Shown in pieces: positions 58,355 to 64,000 of a stretch of 64,000 bases of DNA. The position numbers and the translations under genes are program-made. Source of the stretch: JALYXI01 sp963795835 (GTDB lineage Bacteria; Acidobacteriota; Terriglobia; Bryobacterales; Bryobacteraceae). The stretch covers positions 1-64,000 of the forward strand of contig CAWCJC010000008.1 in assembly GCA_963795835.1 (NCBI GenBank). The letters are read 5' to 3'. Each line of letters begins with the position of its first letter. Position 1 is the first letter of the stretch. Under the pieces are notes generated by a model. The model was not told the DNA's origin. It did not search any database and saw nothing but the letters and a program-made list of their open reading frames with translations.

Positions 58355-60193
58355 TTAAGGACAGAACAGATTTCGGTCGCGGAACTTCAACGTGCCTTTT
58401 TGAAAATATTCCTGCCACCACTTGTCGGTCGCATCCAGAACCAGCGGACTCAGATCCGTCGCCGTCTTCATCACGGCGCGGAAGTGAAAGTGGTCCACCA
58501 GCCCCATCGCCTGCACAGCGTAGATCGACGCCACGGCCGGATCCGAGATCGCCAGCATGTTATCGCCATTCTGTTCTTCGCCCCCTGCCGCGAGATTAGA
58601 CGACCCTGTGAAAACGACGGGTGACGTCGTGTCGAAATCCACGATGATGAATTTGTCGTGAATCACCTGCCCCGGTCCGCCGCTTACCTCAGCACTGAAA
58701 GGTGGGGGAACGTTGGTCGAGAGAAACGCGAAGGACGTCAGAATGCCGTCAGCCGAACCCGGTTTGTAGAGCGAAACGCCCGATAAGTTCTGCGTCACAC
58801 CATAAGAAAAGATATCCGGCCGTTTGTTCGTCAGGTCCATAATGCCCGTCAGCACCGGCCCTGACCCTGTCAGTTCCATAATGGCGAACAGCACGGAGCT
58901 TTTGGCTTTCTGAATCGCCTGATCCACTTTGCCGAGCGAAATATCGGCGGTCTGGTGTGGCGAAAAACAAAGCGCGAAATCGGGAAGCTCCGCGCGATGT
59001 GACATATCGATCCAACCTTCCGCAATTTCGGCGCTCGAAAAATGCGCCATGTCCTGAAATGTTTGCTCGAAGGCTGTTTCGTAGTGGCCCGCCGTCTCCG
59101 CGTCGTCGAAGACAAGCACATTGTTGGCTTGCACGTAAAGCCCGCGAATGGAAAAGTTCGCCGACCCGGTCAGAACCCGAACAGCCTGCCCATTTTTTTT
59201 CTGAATCACGACTTTGTTGTGGGCGAATCGCCGGAAATGTCCGGTCTTCACGTTGGCCGCGCCCGCGGATTTGATCAGCGCCTGTTTGGCCAATGGCTCC
59301 ATTGCGCCTGGCTTGGTGTGTAGCGGCGCGTCATCCAAAAATGCCCGCAGCCGCGGACCGAACTTCTGAAACAGCGCGATGAATTCCGGGTCGTCCAGGT
59401 CGTACGCGAACACATCGATGGTTGAGGCCTTGTCCGCCAGGCATTGATTCAGGAACTGCAACATCAATTGACGCGCATGAAAACCTAACCATTCATACTG
59501 CTTTTCATAAGGCGCCGTGTCGAACGTGATCGACTTCTGCTTTGGCCGGATGTCCGCGTTTTGAAACTGGTCCACATACGCCTGCGACGAAAGAAAGCCG
59601 CGAGTAAAGCCAACCTCCAGCTTGCCGGATTGAAACATGCCTAATCGCAGGCTCACGCTTGCGCTGGCCCGCGCCTCTAATTGCGAGCCTTTGTGATACA
59701 TGGCGGAAACGGTGTAGATGTATAACCCCGGTCCGCGCGACGAGGAAAAATCGATCCACCGGAATTTCTGAAACGGAGCAACGTTTGAATCGCTCGCGAT
59801 GGTGTGCCGTTCAGCAGGAGTCGTTTGCGAAGTGATCGGGCTGGTGAACGCCAGCCGGTTTTTCAGGTATGCGGTTGTGCCATCCGGGCTGGTGCATTGA
59901 ATGGCAAATCCCGCGAATCCCGCGTCAGGTTCTTGATCCAGATTAAACGCGATCAGCACGGACCCGTCGCCCCGGTACGCGGTGATTCGCAAGCCACCGT
60001 TCGATGCTGAGGCGCGCGTCGATGCCAGCGTCGCGACTCCGGTCGCCGCATCTACCGGGGGGATTACGGCCGGCTGGTCCGACGCTACAGGAACCGGACC
60101 GGCGGCCGCCGCCGGCTTCTTCGGCACGGTGGCGCGGGTGGTCTTCGTTCCCTTTGATTTGGTTTGCGGCGGGGTCTTTCTTTTGGTCGGCAT
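58355..60193 (-). CDS. large phospholipase D-like protein with two HKD motifs
   Basis: A protein of 612 residues. The N-terminal 40 residues are Lys/Pro/Ala-rich and disordered (TKRKTPPQTKSKGTKTTRAT). A fibronectin-like beta region follows (TAYRGDGSVLIAFNLDQE style). Two PLD half-sites come next: FAHNKVVIQ with TGSANFSIRG, and VIHDKFIIVDF with TGSSNLAAGG. Both keep His and Lys, so the enzyme should be active on phosphodiesters, as a nuclease or lipase. No signal peptide is visible. It is unrelated in layout to the shorter PLD-like protein at 50898. Confidence 0.87.
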   Translation of the reverse strand: MPTKRKTPPQTKSKGTKTTRATVPKKPAAAAGPVPVASDQPAVIPPVDAATGVATLASTRASASNGGLRITAYRGDGSVLIAFNLDQEPDAGFAGFAIQCTSPDGTTAYLKNRLAFTSPITSQTTPAERHTIASDSNVAPFQKFRWIDFSSSRGPGLYIYTVSAMYHKGSQLEARASASVSLRLGMFQSGKLEVGFTRGFLSSQAYVDQFQNADIRPKQKSITFDTAPYEKQYEWLGFHARQLMLQFLNQCLADKASTIDVFAYDLDDPEFIALFQKFGPRLRAFLDDAPLHTKPGAMEPLAKQALIKSAGAANVKTGHFRRFAHNKVVIQKKNGQAVRVLTGSANFSIRGLYVQANNVLVFDDAETAGHYETAFEQTFQDMAHFSSAEIAEGWIDMSHRAELPDFALCFSPHQTADISLGKVDQAIQKAKSSVLFAIMELTGSGPVLTGIMDLTNKRPDIFSYGVTQNLSGVSLYKPGSADGILTSFAFLSTNVPPPFSAEVSGGPGQVIHDKFIIVDFDTTSPVVFTGSSNLAAGGEEQNGDNMLAISDPAVASIYAVQAMGLVDHFHFRAVMKTATDLSPLVLDATDKWWQEYFQKGTLKFRDRNLFCP

Positions 60194-60260
60194 AGTTTAA
60201 GCAAGAATTCTATTCGAAAGTATCGTGACGTTAGCTTCAAATTCGTGACAATAGGAACCG

Positions 60261-61214
60261 ATGAATCCATTTCTGGCCGCAGTGGCTCAAGACAGCCCCG
60301 TCTTCCTGAATTTGGAGGCTTCTGTCGCCAAGGCGGTTTCCCTGATCGCCGAAGCTGCCGCTCTCGGCGCGCAATTGGTTGCGTTTCCGGAAACGTGGCT
60401 GCCCGGCTATCCTATCTGGCTGGACCTCGCTCCCAACGCCGGCCTTTGGGACTATGGACCAGCGAAAACGATCTTTCGCAAGCTGTTCGAAAATAGCGTA
60501 GATCTTTCCGGCCCCGAAGTCGTTACACTGCGCCGATCGGCCCGAGAGCATAAATGCACGGTGGTGATGGGCGCGAATGAGCGACTTGGTTCCACGCTTT
60601 ACAACACCATGCTGTACTTCACCCCAGACGGCGAGCTCACCAAGATCCATCGCAAACTGATGCCGACCTACACCGAACGCCTGGTCTGGGGCCAGGGCGA
60701 TGGCAGTACGCTTGAAGCTGTCGACACGCCCGTAGGCCGAGTGGGCGGCTTAATCTGCTGGGAGCATTGGATGCCGCTACTCCGCTCTGCCATGCATGCG
60801 CAACACGAACTGGTTCATGTCGCCCAGTGGCCCACGGTGAAGGAAATGAACCAGGTCGCCTGCCGGAACTATGCCTTTGAAGGCCAATGCTTCGTTTTAG
60901 CTGCCGGAACCGTGCTCACGTCGCAGGAACTCATGCAAGCGGACGCCGAGCTATTGACGAATATCGACCTCCCGGTTGAGGGCTACGTCATGCGGGGAGG
61001 CAGCGCGATCATCGCCCCCGATGGCTCTTACCTCGCTGCACCCGTTTACGACCGAAGAGCCATCCTGATCGCCGAAATCGATTCGGACCGCGCGATTGAG
61101 GGCAAGTTGGCTCTTGACGTTGACGGTCACTACTCGCGCCCTGACATATTCCAACTTGCGGTCGATCGCCGTCCCCGCCTAAACGTGTCCATCCAGAAAC
61201 GCGAAGAGCGCTGA
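60261..61214 (+). CDS. nitrilase-family carbon-nitrogen hydrolase
   Basis: An enzyme of 317 residues. The catalytic Glu is in VAFPETWLPGYPIW (near 44), the Lys in IHRKLMPTYTERLVWGQGDG (near 132) and the nucleophile Cys in GLICWEHWMPLLR (near 166). These exact blocks match aliphatic and aryl nitrilases more than amidases or ureidopropionases. It likely turns nitriles into acids. It is divergent from the large PLD-like gene, with 67 bases between the starts. Confidence 0.92.
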   Translation: MNPFLAAVAQDSPVFLNLEASVAKAVSLIAEAAALGAQLVAFPETWLPGYPIWLDLAPNAGLWDYGPAKTIFRKLFENSVDLSGPEVVTLRRSAREHKCTVVMGANERLGSTLYNTMLYFTPDGELTKIHRKLMPTYTERLVWGQGDGSTLEAVDTPVGRVGGLICWEHWMPLLRSAMHAQHELVHVAQWPTVKEMNQVACRNYAFEGQCFVLAAGTVLTSQELMQADAELLTNIDLPVEGYVMRGGSAIIAPDGSYLAAPVYDRRAILIAEIDSDRAIEGKLALDVDGHYSRPDIFQLAVDRRPRLNVSIQKREER

Positions 61215-61217
61215 GAT

Positions 61218-61367
61218 TTACTTCCCAACTCCACGATCCCGCTGCTCTTTCTTCGGCCTTTGCATTTTCGCCCTCTTGCAAACTGGACAGCGCCATTTGC
61301 GATTCCCGTGACACAGGTGCCTGTGGTTCTCCTGCTGCATGGGCGCTCTGCAGAATTTGCAGGTCAT
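61218..61367 (-). CDS. 49-residue Cys-rich zinc-ribbon-like protein
   Basis: A short gene with two CxxC knuckles, TCKFCRAP at the start and CPVCKRAK at residues 27-34, and a His/Cys stretch between them (HRHLCHG), followed by a basic tail rich in Lys, Arg and Gln. The layout is that of a small zinc ribbon. It ends three bases after the convergent nitrilase and begins five bases after the stop of a doubtful upstream frame. There is no clear ribosome-binding site. Function is unknown. Confidence 0.55.
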   Translation of the reverse strand: MTCKFCRAPMQQENHRHLCHGNRKWRCPVCKRAKMQRPKKEQRDRGVGK

Positions 61368-61372
61368 CGCCG

Positions 61373-61576
61373 TTAGTCTAAGAGCGGATTCCAGCCATCC
61401 AGAACAAATGCGGGGTCACAGACAGCACAGGCCCAAATGGTCTGAATATCGCCTCTCTTTTTTTCGCGCCAGATGACCGCGCAAGAAGTTACGCAGTGGC
61501 TGCTTAGGCTGGGCCGCAAGAACGGCGGAACTCGAGACGATAAGACGAACCGCAGCGCGAACCCGCGACACTTCAT
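61373..61576 (-). CDS. doubtful small hypothetical protein
   Basis: A frame of 67 codons whose second half (REKKRGDIQTIWACAVCDP and then AFVLDGWNPLLD) looks more protein-like than its first half. It holds one CxxC and ends five bases before the zinc-ribbon-like gene, so the two could be a pair. On the opposite strand, 61471-61635 encodes a 54-residue frame starting MTAQEVTQWLLRLG. At most one is real. Apart from these, 61368-61629 shows nothing I can support. Confidence 0.25.
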   Translation of the reverse strand: MKCRGFALRFVLSSRVPPFLRPSLSSHCVTSCAVIWREKKRGDIQTIWACAVCDPAFVLDGWNPLLD

Positions 61577-61629
61577 GGGGCAACATTATCATGTAGGGAT
61601 CACGACTGTAATCCCCGATGAGGGTGGGT

Positions 61630-62274
61630 CTATTTAGGTGGCTGCAGGGTACGTACTCCGTCCACGGGTTCACGCCGCCGGGTAATCCTGATCTCTTCAC
61701 GCAACAAGAGCCGCTTCTCCGTCACAAGCACCTCCTCTGTTACGGGAAGAATCAAAGTGTCGCCCTCTTGACGCTGGACCGGCGTGTCGGTCACTATTTT
61801 GCCCACGGCTACGCGTTCAATGTTGTATTCCTCGCGAAACATGGGTTCAGAGTTTTTGCCGGGAGGAGTGGAAGTCATTTGCGCAGTCGGAGGCTCGGGT
61901 TTTGCCGAAGAAAGCGGATCCTTCTCCATGAGAGACGCTGTCTCTCTAACAGGCGCTGAAGGCGTTGTCTCTCTAACAGGCGCTAAAGGCGCTGGCTCTC
62001 TAACAGGCGCCGAAGGCGCTGTCCCCCTAAGAGGCGCTGTCTCCTTAAAAAACGCTGCATCCTTCTGAACTTCATGCTTGGGCAATGAAGACTCTTTCAC
62101 AAAGAAAGAACCATCCTGCTGCACGGTTAAAGCATCCGCTGGCAGGGACACTTGGCCGCCCCTATCTAGTTCAATAATCTTCTCTGCCCGATTGTCCAGA
62201 AAACGTGCGGCTGCCGTCAGGCTTCCTACCCGCCCGGCTTCGCTGAAAACGGGAAATTTCCTTAATTCAGGCAT
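61630..62274 (-). CDS. DUF2382 (YsnF/AvaK) domain protein with repeat linker
   Basis: A protein of 214 residues. The N-terminal half is unknown; the C-terminal half is a DUF2382 domain (EEYNIERVAVGKIV, LILPVTEEVLVTEKRLLLRE, EIRITRRRE), found in stress proteins such as YsnF. Between them lies a Pro/Glu/Arg linker made of 9-residue repeats (SAPVRETTP-like). It diverges from the pseudokinase gene at 62381 with about 106 bases between them. The role is probably stress-related but is not shown. Confidence 0.82.
   Translation of the reverse strand: MPELRKFPVFSEAGRVGSLTAAARFLDNRAEKIIELDRGGQVSLPADALTVQQDGSFFVKESSLPKHEVQKDAAFFKETAPLRGTAPSAPVREPAPLAPVRETTPSAPVRETASLMEKDPLSSAKPEPPTAQMTSTPPGKNSEPMFREEYNIERVAVGKIVTDTPVQRQEGDTLILPVTEEVLVTEKRLLLREEIRITRRREPVDGVRTLQPPK
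61937..62043 (-). repeat. tandem 27-base repeats in the DUF2382 gene
   Basis: Three to four imperfect copies of a 27-base unit encode SAPVREPAP, LAPVRETTP and SAPVRETAS; a degenerate, partly shortened copy flanks them. The unit is a multiple of three, so length can vary without frameshift. Confidence 0.8.
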
Positions 62275-62380
62275 CTATCCTCTTCTGACATAAACCAAAT
62301 GCAATAAGAGGTCCATAGTTAAGGTTTCCTACCTATGATTCGGCCTGAGACTTGCAACTCAAATTTTAAGGCGGGTCATC

Positions 62381-64000
62381 GTGCAAACTCTACATTCCTC
62401 TGTTGTAGTCGCTGATGCCGGGCTTCATTGCCTGGAAGGGGAGATCCTGAATGGAAGATTCAAGGTTGTCGAATTTCTTCGAATGGACCGCTTGGGAGCT
62501 TGGTTTCATGGATCGGATTTAGAGGACAATGCAGCGGTTCAAATCTTCATGGAGCGAGCAGACCGGCCGGGAGCGGATGAGGACCTCAACCGATACCGTG
62601 AAGCAGCATTTCTGGAGCATCCTAATCTGGCGCGAATCTTCGACACTGGGCGCGTGACTTGTGACGATAGGGACTATTTGTTTCTTGTCACGGAGAGGCC
62701 GGAGTTTACGCTTGCGGACCAGATTCGGCAGGGTCCGGCGAGCAGAGAACAAGCCACTGATCTTTTGCACCAATTGGCTGATTGCCTGATTTATCTCCAT
62801 TCGGAGAACTTGGTCAATTGTGCCGTTCGAACTGAGGGGATTTGGCGCCTCGGAACTTCTTGGAAACTTGCCGACTACACACAGCTGCGGGTTGCGGGGC
62901 AATACCCTCCACAGGAAACCCGGGTGCTGCTTACATTTTCCACTCTCGAATGTCCGCCAGAAGCTCACGACGGGTTAGTTAGCCCGGCATGGGATGTCTG
63001 GTCCTTAGGTTCCGTTCTCCATCGAGCTTTGTCGCCGCAAAACGGCAAAATTCGCCATCATGCGCTTCTGCCCCCTTTCGATGAGATTATTCCATCCGCT
63101 TTGGATCCTGATTACAGGGAGCGGCCCTCGCTCGAAACCATGTTGGATCAGCTTTCTACCTATAAGGCTCCAGCGGATCCCGTTCCGCAGCCGGAGTCAC
63201 CTGCGATTTTGAAGACAGAGTCACCTGAGATTCCGACAAACGTCGTACCGGAGATCGCGACTGCGCCGGTGGTACCACCGGATCCTCCACGAACTGCACA
63301 TGCCCCACAACACTTCCGATCGATTCCGCCCAGGAATGTTTCCGGTCCCTTTTCACTAGCAACGAATTCCGCAAAGAATCGCACGGGGATGATTGCCGTT
63401 CTCACGGCCGCAGCGCTCCTAGCTGCGGTCCTGGGTTGGAAGAACTTTCAGCCAGCCGAGAATCGGGGTCCTGTTCGTCCTCCCATGGAAACGAGTCGGA
63501 ATGGGTCAGATTCCGTTCCTCCAACTGGTTCCCGGGAACCAGCGACTTCGCGCAACCCGGTTCGATCGGTAGCGCCGGAGAGTATGAAGCAGCCCCAGAA
63601 CGGAGACTCAAAGCCAAGTCCGTTCGGGGTCAACTTCCCCGCTCCGGACAATTCACAAGCCAGAAAGCAAATTAAGGCTGTCGTGGACCGTTGGGCGGAT
63701 GCCACGCGGCGGCGGGACACCAACGAGGCAGCGCAGTGCTATGCACCCGTTTTGGAAAGGTTTTACGGAAAGCGCAACGTATCTGCTGAACAGTGGAAAC
63801 GTCAGCAAAAACAAGTACTGTCGCAAATCGGGCAAATTCAAAAGCTGGAGATCTCTAACGTTAAGGTCCAGCAGGAGAACCCGAATTTAGCGGTAGTTCT
63901 GTTCGACAAAAAGTGGGAGTTCCGGGGTCGCAGTTATTTTGCGGGTTCCGCCCAAGACGAACTGATTCTGCGCCCTTTCCAGGGACAATGGAAAATCTCT
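62381..64000 (+). CDS. membrane-anchored pseudokinase with extracytoplasmic NTF2-like domain, partial
   Basis: The frame is open from a GTG at 62381 to the window edge (540 codons, no stop). AAGGCGGG lies upstream. Residues 20-260 follow the serine/threonine kinase fold: HPNLARIFDTG, DLLHQLADCLIYLHSENLV, a PPEA motif near 192-195 and DVWSLGSVLHRAL. Key catalytic residues are lost: the VAIK lysine is Gln54 (AVQIF), the HRD motif reads NCA (146-148), the catalytic-loop Asn is Gly, and DFG reads DYT. A Pro-rich linker, a membrane helix near 337-353 (GMIAVLTAAALLAAVLGW) and a domain of NTF2/SnoaL type (VDRWADATRRRD, CYAPVLERFYG) follow. It probably senses or scaffolds rather than phosphorylates. 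Confidence 0.85.
   Translation, partial: MQTLHSSVVVADAGLHCLEGEILNGRFKVVEFLRMDRLGAWFHGSDLEDNAAVQIFMERADRPGADEDLNRYREAAFLEHPNLARIFDTGRVTCDDRDYLFLVTERPEFTLADQIRQGPASREQATDLLHQLADCLIYLHSENLVNCAVRTEGIWRLGTSWKLADYTQLRVAGQYPPQETRVLLTFSTLECPPEAHDGLVSPAWDVWSLGSVLHRALSPQNGKIRHHALLPPFDEIIPSALDPDYRERPSLETMLDQLSTYKAPADPVPQPESPAILKTESPEIPTNVVPEIATAPVVPPDPPRTAHAPQHFRSIPPRNVSGPFSLATNSAKNRTGMIAVLTAAALLAAVLGWKNFQPAENRGPVRPPMETSRNGSDSVPPTGSREPATSRNPVRSVAPESMKQPQNGDSKPSPFGVNFPAPDNSQARKQIKAVVDRWADATRRRDTNEAAQCYAPVLERFYGKRNVSAEQWKRQQKQVLSQIGQIQKLEISNVKVQQENPNLAVVLFDKKWEFRGRSYFAGSAQDELILRPFQGQWKIS

Noticed and set aside
61471..61635. Plus-strand 54-codon frame starting MTAQEVTQWLLRLG, briefly considered a HicA-like toxin
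   Set aside because: Only the first few residues recall HicA; the conserved His-containing core and glycine pattern are absent, and no HicB partner is present.
62519..62968. Minus-strand frame of 149 codons at 62.5-63 kb
   Set aside because: It lies fully inside the pseudokinase gene, which is open to the window edge with a good ribosome-binding site.

Overview
The window looks like chromosomal DNA of an acidobacterium, most likely a Solibacter/Bryobacter-type lineage. This is inferred from gene content, not from a marker gene: three very large TonB-dependent receptors with an N-terminal carboxypeptidase-regulatory-like domain and no SusD partner, secreted PQQ enzymes (one fused to two cytochrome c domains), several Tat-exported sulfatases and oxidoreductases, a PEP-CTERM protein, a MacB-like core protein, and a membrane-anchored kinase-like protein. 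No phage, IS element, integrase or CRISPR array was seen.

Layout. 1-3.1 kb: two small genes and a cytochrome c/PQQ dehydrogenase. 3.3-8.8 kb: TonB receptor, TIM-barrel isomerase and Gfo/Idh/MocA oxidoreductase, followed by a decayed piece of a second Gfo/Idh/MocA gene. 9-17 kb (minus): a tight six-gene operon in transcription order gluconate-2-dehydrogenase-subunit-3-like, GMC oxidoreductase, PQQ dehydrogenase, M20 peptidase, DUF1028-TPR, amidase. 17.1-26.3 kb (plus): TonB receptor, two tandem amidohydrolases, two sulfatases. 26.4-31.5 kb: a third sulfatase diverging from a third TonB receptor. Together 3-31 kb reads as three uptake-and-degradation loci in which an outer-membrane receptor is paired with periplasmic or secreted hydrolases and oxidoreductases.

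31.5-41.7 kb holds housekeeping and envelope genes: cyanophycinase-like peptidase, aldose epimerase lipoprotein, tRNA-Thr and tRNA-Tyr, M50 protease, enolase-superfamily enzyme, esterase, BON protein, a repeat-bearing stress protein, cyclophilin lipoprotein, fasciclin, DinB. 41.7-45.8 kb is the heat-shock cluster hrcA-grpE-dnaJ (no dnaK between them) plus a methyltransferase. 45.8-58.3 kb holds transporters (CDF, APC, ABC exporter, phosphate transporter with its DUF47 partner, queuosine-precursor transporter), a kinase-like secreted protein beside a phospholipase-D-like protein, a glycosyltransferase-methyltransferase fusion, a PEP-CTERM protein and thiG. 58.4-64 kb: a second PLD-like protein, a nitrilase, tiny Cys-rich genes, a DUF2382 protein and a pseudokinase gene that runs off the window edge.

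The most unexpected structural point is that seven otherwise well-preserved genes are each broken by one frameshift (near 11464, 14465, 18379, 25424, 38005, 41848 and 53222). Six are of the +1/-2 class. Either the locus is decaying or the assembly carries indel errors; the sequence alone cannot decide. The most interesting biology is the pseudokinase at 62381-64000, which has lost the catalytic residues but kept the fold, and the secreted protein at 49942-50904, which carries a kinase-like K/E/D-N/DLG residue pattern.
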